From the NCBI GenBank assembly GCA_020072845.1, contig JAIQGF010000008.1:124001-188000 (forward strand): a stretch of DNA of 64,000 nt, read 5' to 3'. Below are positions 16,000 to 25,089 of the stretch, piece by piece; position 1 is the stretch's first letter, and each line of letters starts with the position of its first letter. The notes beneath the pieces were generated by a model. It worked only from the letters and a program-made list of their open reading frames with translations, did no database searches and had not been told where the DNA came from. Origin of the DNA: Terriglobia bacterium. GTDB taxonomy: Bacteria > Acidobacteriota > Terriglobia > Terriglobales > Acidobacteriaceae. The position numbers and the translations under genes are program-made.

Positions 16000-18900
16000 G
16001 TGAAACGCCCGCACGAAACAGCTCACGTTTCCATCTCAATCAAAACCAAGTGGCCTACGGGCCTCAAGCAAGTCTTAGTTGTGCTAGGTGCTGTGTTGGC
16101 CTTGGCCGGACTATGTTCGGCCGGGCTTGCCGCGCAGAGTCTGCCGTCTGCTCCGGCGAAAACTTGTTCGCAGGCCGCGCCCGTCGCAGGACAAGACCGC
16201 GCGTGCAAAGACCTCTCGAGCCTGCCGGTGGCCGCTCAGCGGACTATTTCCCGTGCTTTGGGTGGGGACGATGCGCGCTACCGCATGGTGCCGGCCGCAG
16301 GCGGAACCCATGCGGAAAATCCGCAGCACGCGCTGACGGTGGATTTCACACCGCAGGGCGTCGCGGTGCATAGCGGAACGGCACGTTGGGGGATGGCACT
16401 GCTAGGCTATGGCTACGGTGAGGCGCTTCGTCCGGTGCCTGTTTCGGCTCCGAAGGCGAACGCGAACCTTGTAGAGTACAGGCGTGGGGCGCTGACAGAG
16501 TGGTACGTGAATGGTCCATTCGGTGTTGAGCAGGGTTTTACGCTGGCAGAACGGCCGGGGAAGGCCAACGGCTCACCGTTGACGCTTGCGCTCGCGTTGA
16601 GCGGAAACATGGCGTCCACGGTAGATTCTGGTCGGAAGGCTTTGGCGCTTGCGGGAGAGGGGGGAGCCGCGCTGCATTACGCGGGATTGGCAGCTTATGA
16701 TGCGGTGGGCCGCGAGCTTCGGGCTTGGCTCGAATTGCACGGCGACCGGTTGTTGCTGCGGGTGGACGATGCCGGCGCTCAGTACCCGGTCGTCGTAGAC
16801 CCGTTCGTTCAGCAGGCCAAGCTGACGGCCTCGGACGGCGCGGTCGGCGACCAGTTCGGCGGCTCGGTGGCCATCAGCGGCGACGGCGACACGGTGGTGG
16901 CCGGAGCGCCTGGAGTCAGCTCTGGTCAAGGTGCGGCGTATGTGTTTGTCAAGTTGGGGACGGCCTGGGCGCAGAATGCCAAGCTGACGGCCTCCGACGG
17001 CGTGGCTGGCGACCACTTCGGCTACTCGGTGGCCGTCAGCGGCAACGGCGACACGGTGGTGGCCGGAGCGCCTTATGCCAACATTAGCCTCAAACCTTTT
17101 CAAGGGGCGGTGTATGTGTTCGCCAAGCCATCAGGCGGGTGGGCGGACACATCGACTTTCGATGTCAAGCTGACGCCCTCGGATGATGCCTTCGCCAGCG
17201 GGCTTGGCTTCTCGGTGGCCATCAGCGGCGACACGCTGGTGGCCGGGGCACCTGGAGACAGCTCTGGTCAAGGGGCGGTGTATGTGTTCGCCAAGCCATC
17301 AGGCGGGTGGGCGACAACTTCGACTTTCGTCGCCAAACTGACGGCCTCGGACGGCGCGGCCGGCGACGACCTCGGCGACTCGGTGGCCATCAGCGGCGAC
17401 ACGCTGGTGGCCGGGGCACTTAATGCCACGGTCGACGCCGACGCTTTAATACATCAGGGGGCGGCGTATGTGTTTGTCAAGCCGGGGACGGGCTGGGCGA
17501 CCCCATCGAGCTTTGGTGCCAAGCTGACGGCCTACGACGGCGCGGACGGCGACGATTTCGGCATCTCGGTGGCCATCAGCGGCGACGGCGACACGGTGGT
17601 GGCCGGAGCGCCTTTTGCCAAGGTCGTCGGCTCCAGCGCTTCTCAAGGGGCGGCGTATGTGTTTGTCAACTCGGGGACGGTCTGGGCGCAGAATGCCACG
17701 CTGACCTCCAACGGGGAGGACGGCGACCAGTTCGGCGGCTCGGTGGCCATCAGCGGCGACGGCGACACGGTGGTGGCCGGGGCACCTAATGCCACGGTCG
17801 ACCTCAACGCTTCAATACATCAAGGGGCGGCGTATGTGTTTGTTAAGCCGGTGTCGATCTACCCGAACACATCGACTTTCGATGTCAAGCTGACGGCCTC
17901 GGATGATGCCCCCGAAATCCGGCTTGGCCTCTCGGTGGCCATCAGCGGTGCCACGCTGGCGACCGACACGGTGGTGGCCGGGGCACCTAACAACGCTTTA
18001 ATACATCAAGGGGCGGCGTATGTGTTTTCTAATTTGAACAACTCGGCGCCGACATTCACGTTCGACCTGTCGACCCTGCTGGCGAAGACGTTTGGCAATC
18101 CGCCATTCCCCGTTGCCAGCTACGCGAGCACAAACAGCACCGGGACAATCTCGTTTGTGCTGGGGACCGGGAGCGTCGGTTGCGCGGTCACTTTGGGCGG
18201 CCAGGTAACAATCACCGGCGCGGCGGTGGGCGGTAATTTCTGCGTCATCGCGGCATCGCTGGCCGCTGACGCCACCTACGCGGCGGCGGGTCCGCTCTCG
18301 CAATCGTTCCATATCGCCCTGGCGACGCCGACAATCAGCATCAGCAACCTTCCGAGCAACGCGATGTTCGGCGGGAGCTTTACGCCGGCATATGCAAACA
18401 CTGGCGACGGCGCTACTTCCGTGACATCCAGCACAACCACCACCTGCACCGTCGCGTTGGACGGTTCGGTCAAGTTCATACATGTTGGTACGTGTACGCT
18501 GACGGCGCATGCCGCGGCGGATGCGAACTACAACGCTGCAACCGGCGCCCTCCAGTCGTTCAAAATTGCCGGAGCGACGCCGACGATAAGTATCAACAAC
18601 CTTCCGAGCAACGCTACGTTCGGCGGGAGCTTTACGGCTACATATGCATACGCCGGTAATGGAATCACGTTTGCGACATCGGGCACGCTGAGCCCTTGCC
18701 TGGCGATCGGCAGCAGAGTCTTCTTCGTGGGCACCGGCACCTGTACGCTGACGGCACACGCCACGGCGACAGCAAACTATGCGGCCGCGACCGGCAGCCC
18801 CCAGCAGTTCACGATTGCCAAAGCAACCACGAAGATCAGCATCAAGAACATTCCAGGGAATGCAGAGAACGGTCGGAGGTTTACGCCGCTGTATAACTAC

Positions 18901-19074
18901 ATTGGTGACGGGACTCCCTCGGTGACATCGAGCACGCTCGGCGCCTGCACGGTGTCCAGAACTGTCGTCAACTTTATACATACCGGCACGTGCACACTAA
19001 CGGCAGCGGCCACCGCAGGCACCAACTATGCGGCCGTGACCGGCAACCCTCAATCGTTCACGATCAAGAAGTAA
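16000..19074 (+). CDS. large exported FG-GAP beta-propeller and Ig-like repeat protein
   Basis: 1024 residues from a GTG at 16000, chosen because AAGGAGAGAGGAG ends 6 bases upstream and a signal peptide follows (LKQVLVVLGAVLALAGLCSA). Residues about 270-680 hold seven tandem FG-GAP repeats of 55-65 residues with the core SVAISGDGDTVVAGAP, each ending in QGAxYVF; seven blades match an integrin-like propeller. The C-terminal third holds Ig/MBG-like repeats of about 85 residues (NLPSNAxFGGSF ... GTCTLTA), each with a likely disulphide. There is no sorting motif or C-terminal membrane anchor. Likely a secreted or surface adhesion/matrix protein. It is divergent from the CadC-like regulator; the partner is unknown. 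Confidence 0.85.
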   Translation: MKRPHETAHVSISIKTKWPTGLKQVLVVLGAVLALAGLCSAGLAAQSLPSAPAKTCSQAAPVAGQDRACKDLSSLPVAAQRTISRALGGDDARYRMVPAAGGTHAENPQHALTVDFTPQGVAVHSGTARWGMALLGYGYGEALRPVPVSAPKANANLVEYRRGALTEWYVNGPFGVEQGFTLAERPGKANGSPLTLALALSGNMASTVDSGRKALALAGEGGAALHYAGLAAYDAVGRELRAWLELHGDRLLLRVDDAGAQYPVVVDPFVQQAKLTASDGAVGDQFGGSVAISGDGDTVVAGAPGVSSGQGAAYVFVKLGTAWAQNAKLTASDGVAGDHFGYSVAVSGNGDTVVAGAPYANISLKPFQGAVYVFAKPSGGWADTSTFDVKLTPSDDAFASGLGFSVAISGDTLVAGAPGDSSGQGAVYVFAKPSGGWATTSTFVAKLTASDGAAGDDLGDSVAISGDTLVAGALNATVDADALIHQGAAYVFVKPGTGWATPSSFGAKLTAYDGADGDDFGISVAISGDGDTVVAGAPFAKVVGSSASQGAAYVFVNSGTVWAQNATLTSNGEDGDQFGGSVAISGDGDTVVAGAPNATVDLNASIHQGAAYVFVKPVSIYPNTSTFDVKLTASDDAPEIRLGLSVAISGATLATDTVVAGAPNNALIHQGAAYVFSNLNNSAPTFTFDLSTLLAKTFGNPPFPVASYASTNSTGTISFVLGTGSVGCAVTLGGQVTITGAAVGGNFCVIAASLAADATYAAAGPLSQSFHIALATPTISISNLPSNAMFGGSFTPAYANTGDGATSVTSSTTTTCTVALDGSVKFIHVGTCTLTAHAAADANYNAATGALQSFKIAGATPTISINNLPSNATFGGSFTATYAYAGNGITFATSGTLSPCLAIGSRVFFVGTGTCTLTAHATATANYAAATGSPQQFTIAKATTKISIKNIPGNAENGRRFTPLYNYIGDGTPSVTSSTLGACTVSRTVVNFIHTGTCTLTAAATAGTNYAAVTGNPQSFTIKK

Positions 19075-19083
19075 TAGCGTCCT

Positions 19084-19107
19084 GGAGGGGAGCTTCGGCT
19101 CCCCCTC
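19084..19107 (+). terminator. possible terminator hairpin
   Basis: A stem GGGGAGC/GCTCCCC with a stable TTCG loop, 10 bases after the FG-GAP gene stop. The following sequence (CTCTTGG) is only weakly T-rich, so termination is plausible but not certain. Confidence 0.45.
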
Positions 19108-19285
19108 TTGGCGCTGTAGTCGTCGATCGTGTCGCCCTCGCTGTCCGTGGGGCGGGGGCGGGTATCCGGCTTTTCCAGGCGCAAGGCAGATCTAAAACCT
19201 CATTCTGCTTGTATTTGCTACAGCGAATTGCTCTAGCTGCGCTCTGAAGCTTTCTGAAGTCTTCGCGAATTTAAAGGAGAACATT

Positions 19286-20170
19286 ATGACCATGACCCGG
19301 AAGTTTTACCTGATGGTGGCGGTGGCCACGGCATTCGCATTGGCTGCGAGTTCGGCACACGCGGCCGAGACGACGAACAGGCTCGCCTCAAACAGGCTGG
19401 CAACAAACAGGCTCGCAACGAACAAGCTGGCGTCGAACAAACTCGCCTCGAATGCGCTCTCCTCGACCCGCCTCATAGCCCACAACGCCAGTGCGGAGCT
19501 CCTCGCGACGGCAGACGGCCGAGACGTCTACAGCTATCTGATCAGCTGCGCGCTCCCCGCCGGGACGACGATCCAGGCGACGATCGCCGGCGCGCCGGAC
19601 AGCGGTCCGCCTGACACCAGCTATACGTGCAGCAATGGGGTGTGCGTGTTCGACGGCTCGATCGGCCTCGCCGAATACTGGGTCGATCACCGGCTGGCGC
19701 CGAAGGACCAGCGCTGGGTGAGCGCGTGTATCTTCGCGCGCGTAAACGCCCATGACACCGCAGAGCCGATCTCCCTGCGCGGCCCGCACGACAGCCTGAC
19801 GGTCAGCGCCGGTGAGGCCGCAACCTTTACGCTGCAAGAGGGCGCGTTCTACGGCAACCTGTTCACCGGCGATGATCCGATCGACTGGAACGCCTGCCGC
19901 GGCAAAGACCAGGCAGCGGGTGAGTTCGGCGGACTCGTGGACCGCGATTGCGCCGAGCCTGACCCCCTCGACCCCACCCACACCCAGTGCGGCTTCAATT
20001 ACGCCGGAGACTGCGCCGATTACACGCCGGTGTTCCCGAGTCCGTACGCGTGCAAGAGCTTCGATACCGAGCTGGGGACCTTTGGCGACTGCCACAACAA
20101 GGCCGGAGCAGGCCACTGGCCGGCGTCGAAGACGTACCGCGAGGTGATCACAACGTACGTGCCGAACTGA
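19286..20170 (+). CDS. secreted protein with N[RK]LA[ST] pentapeptide repeats
   Basis: 294 residues; the start has an ideal ribosome site (AAAGGAGA, 6 bases upstream) and a signal peptide (FYLMVAVATAFALAASSAHA). Directly after cleavage come about seven five-residue repeats of the form N(R/K)LA(S/T), followed by a Cys-containing globular domain with conserved-looking segments (YLISCALPAG, QRWVSACIFARVN, EGAFYGNLF). The domain resembles, from memory, exported proteins of myxobacteria that carry N-terminal Asn-rich pentads, but I cannot confirm homology. It is flanked by hairpin terminators, so monocistronic. Function unknown. Confidence 0.75.
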   Translation: MTMTRKFYLMVAVATAFALAASSAHAAETTNRLASNRLATNRLATNKLASNKLASNALSSTRLIAHNASAELLATADGRDVYSYLISCALPAGTTIQATIAGAPDSGPPDTSYTCSNGVCVFDGSIGLAEYWVDHRLAPKDQRWVSACIFARVNAHDTAEPISLRGPHDSLTVSAGEAATFTLQEGAFYGNLFTGDDPIDWNACRGKDQAAGEFGGLVDRDCAEPDPLDPTHTQCGFNYAGDCADYTPVFPSPYACKSFDTELGTFGDCHNKAGAGHWPASKTYREVITTYVPN

Positions 20171-20196
20171 TCCGCAACGCTTCAGCGCAAAAACCT

Positions 20197-20226
20197 AAAG
20201 GGAGAAGTCGGCTAGCTTCTCCCTTT
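20197..20226. terminator. bidirectional terminator hairpin
   Basis: A perfect 11-bp stem AAAGGGAGAAG/CTTCTCCCTTT with an 8-base loop, between the convergent secreted-protein gene (plus) and TonB-like gene (minus). A T-rich tract (TTTATTTGTTT) follows on the plus strand and another (CCCTTTAGGTTTTT) on the minus strand. Confidence 0.75.
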
Positions 20227-20252
20227 ATTTGTTTCAACTACAGAAGATCTCT

Positions 20253-21269
20253 CTAGTAAAGCCTGAAGTTTACCTCGACGTTGATCTGCACCGCCACCGG
20301 GCGCCCGTCCTTCATCGCCGGCTCGAACTTCCATTGCCGCACCGCCTCAATCGCTTTCTGGTCCAGCCCCAAGCCGAGCGAGCGAGCGACCTTCAGGTTC
20401 TGCGGACGACCGTACTGGTCCACAATCAGCCACAGCACCACCGTGCCCTGGTACTTGGCCTTGCGGGCTTCTTCCGAGTACTCGGGATCGGGCGTGGAGA
20501 GGGCGCGCGGAGCGGATACGCCGCCGCCGACCCTGAACAAGCCGCCGCCAATGCCTCCACCGCGGCCGGGGCCGACACCCGGTCCTTCACCGGAGCCGAC
20601 GCCGCCGCCGGAGCCTGAACCGATGCCGCCGCCCGACCCGGTGCCGTTGGAGGGTGGACCGTTCGGATATGCCGACTTGGGATCGCCGAAATTGGGCATC
20701 GCCAACTGCGCCATCTTCACTTGCGGAGGCACCACCACCGTGGGTTCCATCGGGAGCTTGGGATGGTCGTTGCGGATGACCATCGCCGGGGGCGTGAACT
20801 GCTCCATCGCGAACTTGGGCAACTTTCCCTTGGGAGCGGGCAGCTTGTCGCGATCACCGCCGCCACCGCCACCGCCGATGGTGTCGTTCTTTTTCGAAGA
20901 CAGCGGCATGTACTGCGAAATGTCGGGAGCAACCAGGGTCACCGTTTCGTGCTTCGCTTCCTTCACTACCCGGGCGCCGGCCAGCGAGACACCAATGATC
21001 CCGCCAATCACCAGCACGTGCAGCAGGGTCGAGCCCACCGCGCCGCGCTTCTTGTAGTTGTACGCACCCCAGATCTCGTGCACCGGGACAGGCTTGGATG
21101 TCAGGTGCAGGGGCGGAAGCTTCTCGGGATGGCGCCAGTCGTGGATTTGCCGCCGCAGCGACTGCCACAGCGAGAGGTCGAATTGATCGCTGGGAAGCAG
21201 CAGGTTCAACTCGGGTATTTCCTGCCCCCGAACCTGGTTCTCCGATGGAATCAAATTCTCATGTGCCAT
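20253..21269 (-). CDS. TonB-like energy-transducing protein
   Basis: 338 residues. A cytosolic N-terminal stretch of about 75 residues, a single membrane segment (GSTLLHVLVIGGIIGVSLAG), a periplasmic Gly/Pro-rich linker (TGSGGGIGSGSGGGVGSG) and a C-terminal TonB domain (DPEYSEEARKAKYQGTVVLW ... IEAVRQWKFEPAMKDGRPV). TonB proteins transmit proton-motive energy to outer-membrane receptors; no ExbB/ExbD or receptor gene lies nearby. The N-terminal extension is longer than in classical TonB and is typical of diverse TonB-family proteins. The 240 bases upstream (21270-21510) contain nothing recognisable. Confidence 0.85.
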   Translation of the reverse strand: MAHENLIPSENQVRGQEIPELNLLLPSDQFDLSLWQSLRRQIHDWRHPEKLPPLHLTSKPVPVHEIWGAYNYKKRGAVGSTLLHVLVIGGIIGVSLAGARVVKEAKHETVTLVAPDISQYMPLSSKKNDTIGGGGGGGDRDKLPAPKGKLPKFAMEQFTPPAMVIRNDHPKLPMEPTVVVPPQVKMAQLAMPNFGDPKSAYPNGPPSNGTGSGGGIGSGSGGGVGSGEGPGVGPGRGGGIGGGLFRVGGGVSAPRALSTPDPEYSEEARKAKYQGTVVLWLIVDQYGRPQNLKVARSLGLGLDQKAIEAVRQWKFEPAMKDGRPVAVQINVEVNFRLY

Positions 21270-21510
21270 AAGTGCGTGTTATCCCGGGTTCAATGCTTGT
21301 GGCCCGTTTGCTCCTGTTTGATGCTTCACCTGACCAGGAAGATGAGCACATTTGGTGCCAGCTTCTCGCAGCTAGACCCCACCCTGCCCACCTGTGCACT
21401 TAGGCTAACACTGTCTTGCCGCAGGAGTCGCGGTACGGTCGCCGTAATACGAAAGATTTACATGGTGACGACAATAATTGCGGAGTTACCCAGGGGGACA
21501 TGTACCTCTG

Positions 21511-21592
21511 GTGATCGGATGATCGGGCGATCGGGTGATTGAAATTTTCGATGCAGGTCATCAGATCACCCGATCACCAGATCACCCGATTG
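21511..21592. repeat. iterated-word hairpin element (word GATCGGGT)
   Basis: The left arm (about 21511-21541) reiterates GATCGGGT-like words and the right arm (about 21560-21590) reiterates their complement (GATCACCC), with a loop around GAAATTTTCGATGCAGG. It sits directly upstream of the ileS promoter region. Confidence 0.75.
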
Positions 21593-21607
21593 AAAGCATG
21601 AACTCGC

Positions 21608-21613
21608 TATAAT
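21608..21613 (+). promoter_or_regulatory. putative -10 element of ileS
   Basis: A perfect TATAAT, 36 bases before the ileS GTG, in a short AT-rich patch after the hairpin repeat. No good -35 at 17 bp spacing is visible; TTGAAA at 21590-21595 is too close. Confidence 0.35.
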
Positions 21614-21649
21614 GAAAAGATTACCCCTGATCGCGGAGACAAGACCGGA

Positions 21650-24490
21650 GTGCCGCAAGAACTGAAAGCCACGCTCAACCTGCCGAAAACCGAGTTTTCG
21701 ATGAAGGCCAACCTGCCTCAGAACGAGCCCAAAATGCTCGCCCGCTGGGAGCAGATGCGAATTTACGACCTCATCCGGCAGGCGCGTCGCGGCGCGCCCA
21801 TGTACGTCCTGCACGACGGGCCTCCGTACTCCAACGGACCCATCCACCTCGGTACCGCGCTCAACAAGACGGTGAAGGACTTCATCGTGAAGTCCAAGAC
21901 CATGGCGGGCTTCGATTCGCCCTACCTGCCGGGCTGGGACTGCCACGGCCTGCCCATCGAGATCAAGGTGGATGAGGCGCTGGGGCGCAAGAAGCTGGAG
22001 ATGGACCCGCTCCAGGTGCGGCAGGCGTGCCGCGAATACGCGGAAAAATATCTCGACCTGCAGCGCGAGCAGTTTAAGCGCATCGGCGTGTTCGGCCGCT
22101 GGGAGCGCCCCTACTCCACCATGGCCCCCGAGTACGAGGCGGTGGTCATTGACGCGTTGTTCAAGTTCATTGACCAGGACGCCGTGTACAAGGGCCTTCG
22201 TCCCGTCTATTGGTGCATTCACGACGAAACGGCGCTGGCGGAAGCTGAGGTCGAGTACAAGAACCACGTCAGCCCGTCCATCTGGGTGAAGTACCGCATG
22301 ACGAGTGATCCAGCGAAGTTGGACGCGGCGCTTGCGGGCAGGAAAGTTTCCACCATCATCTGGACCACCACCCCGTGGACGCTGCCCGCTTCGATGGCGG
22401 TCGCATTCCATCCGGAGGAGGAGTACGTCGCGCTGGAATCGGGCGGCGAGTTGTACATCGTCGCCGACAAACTGGCGCAGATCACCGCGGAAAAATGCGG
22501 GCTGCAGCGCAACCCGGTCGCGCGCTTCCCCGGCCGCATGCTGGAGCACACCACCTACGCGCATCCCTTCCTCGAGCGCCAGATCCTGGGCGTGCTCGCT
22601 GAGTACGTGCACATGGAAGAAGGCACGGGCGCGGTGCATACCGCTCCCTCGCACGGCGCCGACGATTTTTACACCGGGCAGAAATACAACCTCGACCAGA
22701 CCTGCAACGTGGACGAGGCCGGACGCCTGCGCCACGGCTTGCCGGAGTACGAGGGCAAGAAAGTCTTTCAGGCGAACGATTCCATCGTCGAGTTGCTCAA
22801 GAGCCGAGGAGTGCTCTTGCACCTGGAGAAAATCGAGCACTCCTATCCGCACTGCTGGCGCTGCCACCATCCCGTGATCTTCCGCGCGACCGAGCAGTGG
22901 TTCATTTCCATGGAAGCGAAAATTGGCGCCGGCACCCTGCGCAGCCGCGCGCTAGAGGAAATCAAGAAAGTGCGCTGGGATCCGGCCTGGGGCGAAGAGC
23001 GCATTTCCAACATGATCGCCACCCGGCCCGACTGGTGCATCTCCCGCCAGCGGGTGTGGGGCGTGCCCATCGCCATCATCTTCTGCGAAGGCTGCGACGA
23101 ATTCCTGCGCGCGCCGGAAGTGCAGCGCGCCATCGTGGAACTGTTCCGGCGCGAGGGTTCGGATGCATGGTACCGGCTAAAGCCGGAGGAGATTGTCCCC
23201 GCGGGAACCCGGTGCGCCAAGTGCGGCGGCACGCAGTTCCGCAAGGAAATGGACATCGTGGACGTGTGGTTCGAATCCGGATCGAGCTACCTGGCAGTGC
23301 AGTCCGCCGAGCCCGATCTGCCGTGGCCGTCCGGCATGTACATCGAAGGCGGCGACCAATACCGCGGCTGGTTCCACTCTTCCCTGCTGTGCTCCATCGG
23401 CGCGCGCAATTCGGCGCCCTACCGAACGGTCGGCACCATCGGCTGGACGCTCGACATGCAAGGCCGCGCCATGCACAAGTCGCTCGGCAACGACGTGGAC
23501 CCAGTGGATATCGCCAACCGTATGGGGGCCGAGATCGTGCGCCTGTGGGTCGCGTCGGTGGACTTCCGCGAAGACGTGCGCTCCGACGAAACCCTGATGC
23601 AGCGTATCGCGGAGACCTATCGCAAGATCCGCAACACCTTCCGCTACATTGTCAGCAACCTGTACGATTTCGAGCCGCAGCGTGACGCCGTTTCCTTCGC
23701 CGACATGGAGTTTCTCGACCGCGTGGCGCTGGCGCAGACCGCCGAACTCGCGCAGCGCGTGCTGGCCTGGTACGACGACTTTCTCTTCCATCGCGTCTTC
23801 CAGGACGTAAACGAATTTTGCGTGGACGCGCTCAGCAAAACATTTTTCGACGTGCTCAAAGACCGCCTCTACACCTACGCGCCCAACTCGCGCGCCCGGC
23901 GCTCGGCACAGACCGCCATCTGGCGCATCGGTGAGGCGCTGGCTCGCTTGTTGGCGCCCCTGATGAGCTTTACTGCCGAAGAGGTCTGGGGATTCCTGCC
24001 AAAGGTTGCCGGTCGCGAACCGAGCGTCCATTTGGCGACGTTTCCGCAACCCGAGAGCATCCCCGGCGAGGGCTTCTCGCTCACCAGCAAGGAGACGCTG
24101 GCGCTGCATTCGGAATGGCAGGACTTGTCACGCGTTCGCGACGAGGTGCTGAAGGCACTGGAAGCGGCCCGTAACCAGAAGCTGATCGGTTCCGCGCTGG
24201 AGGCCGAAGTGCGGCTGAGCGTGCCTGAGTCGCTGCTCGCGTTGGTGCAGCGCCACGAAAAGGATTTGCGCTACTTGTTCATCGTTTCCAGCGTCCAATT
24301 AGAAGCGGCGCCTTCGGGAAACGGCAGCGGCAGCGGGATTAGTGTTGAAATCCGCAAGGCTCCCGGCCAAAAATGTGAGCGCTGCTGGAATTACTCCGCC
24401 CAAGTGGGCAGTGATCCCAGGTATCCGACGGTCTGCGAACGCTGCAGCGCGGCCCTGAAGGAGATCGAAACGGGAGCTCATGGACGCTAG
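21650..24490 (+). CDS. ileS: isoleucyl-tRNA synthetase
   Basis: 946 residues from a GTG; charges tRNA-Ile in the cytosol. The class I HIGH-type motif is GPIHLGTA (residues 63-70), the KMSKS-type motif is MHKSLGN near residue 607, the editing domain lies between, and a C-terminal zinc ribbon CERCWNYSAQVG ... CERCSAAL ends the protein. Length and motif order match bacterial IleS with the C-terminal zinc. It overlaps lspA by 11 bases, the common ileS-lspA operon. Confidence 0.97.
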   Translation: MPQELKATLNLPKTEFSMKANLPQNEPKMLARWEQMRIYDLIRQARRGAPMYVLHDGPPYSNGPIHLGTALNKTVKDFIVKSKTMAGFDSPYLPGWDCHGLPIEIKVDEALGRKKLEMDPLQVRQACREYAEKYLDLQREQFKRIGVFGRWERPYSTMAPEYEAVVIDALFKFIDQDAVYKGLRPVYWCIHDETALAEAEVEYKNHVSPSIWVKYRMTSDPAKLDAALAGRKVSTIIWTTTPWTLPASMAVAFHPEEEYVALESGGELYIVADKLAQITAEKCGLQRNPVARFPGRMLEHTTYAHPFLERQILGVLAEYVHMEEGTGAVHTAPSHGADDFYTGQKYNLDQTCNVDEAGRLRHGLPEYEGKKVFQANDSIVELLKSRGVLLHLEKIEHSYPHCWRCHHPVIFRATEQWFISMEAKIGAGTLRSRALEEIKKVRWDPAWGEERISNMIATRPDWCISRQRVWGVPIAIIFCEGCDEFLRAPEVQRAIVELFRREGSDAWYRLKPEEIVPAGTRCAKCGGTQFRKEMDIVDVWFESGSSYLAVQSAEPDLPWPSGMYIEGGDQYRGWFHSSLLCSIGARNSAPYRTVGTIGWTLDMQGRAMHKSLGNDVDPVDIANRMGAEIVRLWVASVDFREDVRSDETLMQRIAETYRKIRNTFRYIVSNLYDFEPQRDAVSFADMEFLDRVALAQTAELAQRVLAWYDDFLFHRVFQDVNEFCVDALSKTFFDVLKDRLYTYAPNSRARRSAQTAIWRIGEALARLLAPLMSFTAEEVWGFLPKVAGREPSVHLATFPQPESIPGEGFSLTSKETLALHSEWQDLSRVRDEVLKALEAARNQKLIGSALEAEVRLSVPESLLALVQRHEKDLRYLFIVSSVQLEAAPSGNGSGSGISVEIRKAPGQKCERCWNYSAQVGSDPRYPTVCERCSAALKEIETGAHGR

Positions 24491-25004
24491 AACCAGCAAC
24501 GGGATCCACGCCAAGCGCAAGTACCACTTCCTGATTGCCGTCCTGGTGATCGTGTTGGACCGGATGAGCAAGTGGCTGGTGGCCGGCAACATCACCCTCC
24601 ACGACAGTATTTCCGTCCTGCCCGGCTTCTTCCGTCTGACGCATGTGCAGAACAGCGGCGCGGCCTTCGGGCTGTTTGCCGAGTCATCGTCGGAGTGGAA
24701 GGTCGCGATCCTGATTCTCTTCTCCATTCTGGCGCTGGCCGTGGTTTCTGCGCTGCTGTGGAAGAACAGCCATAGCATGACCGTCACTGGGGTCGGTCTG
24801 GCACTCATCCTTGGCGGTGCCGTGGGGAATCTTTGGGACCGCCTGCTGACCGGCCATGTCGTCGACTTCTTCGACTTCTACCTCGGCAGCTATCACTGGC
24901 CGGCCTTCAACGTTGCCGACAGCGCCATCGTGATTGGAGCGCTGCTGCTGGTGGCCGAGATCCTCTTCGCCAGATCCCCGGCTGAGCAGAAGGCAGTTCG
25001 ATAA
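24480..25004 (+). CDS. lspA: lipoprotein signal peptidase II
   Basis: 174 residues with four membrane segments. Family motifs are present: LDRMSKWLV, NSGAAFGLF, GAVGNLWDRL with a catalytic Asp in VDFFDF, and the second catalytic Asp in WPAFNVADSAI. It removes the signal peptide of prolipoproteins after lipidation in the inner membrane. It is translationally overlapped with ileS and its transcript ends at a long hairpin directly after the stop. Confidence 0.95.
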   Translation: MDARTSNGIHAKRKYHFLIAVLVIVLDRMSKWLVAGNITLHDSISVLPGFFRLTHVQNSGAAFGLFAESSSEWKVAILILFSILALAVVSALLWKNSHSMTVTGVGLALILGGAVGNLWDRLLTGHVVDFFDFYLGSYHWPAFNVADSAIVIGALLLVAEILFARSPAEQKAVR

Positions 25005-25005
25005 T

Positions 25006-25071
25006 GGTCTATCGGTCTATCAGTCGATGGGTCGGGCAGTTTGTGCCCCGCGACCGATAGACCGATAGACC
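25006..25071. repeat. iterated-word hairpin element (word GGTCTATC) between convergent genes
   Basis: 21-base arms (25006-25026 and 25051-25071) pair with one mismatch; each arm contains GGTCTATC reiterated. The loop is 24 bases. It lies 1 base after the lspA stop and about 20 bases before the end of the convergent S9 peptidase gene, so it could terminate both transcripts, although no T-run follows. Confidence 0.8.
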
Positions 25072-25089
25072 GACAGACCACCAATTGAG

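Noticed and set aside
16800-18040. Tandem DNA repeats that might suggest a CRISPR or satellite
   Set aside because: They are the codons of the FG-GAP blades, in frame and of variable length, with no constant repeat/spacer pattern.
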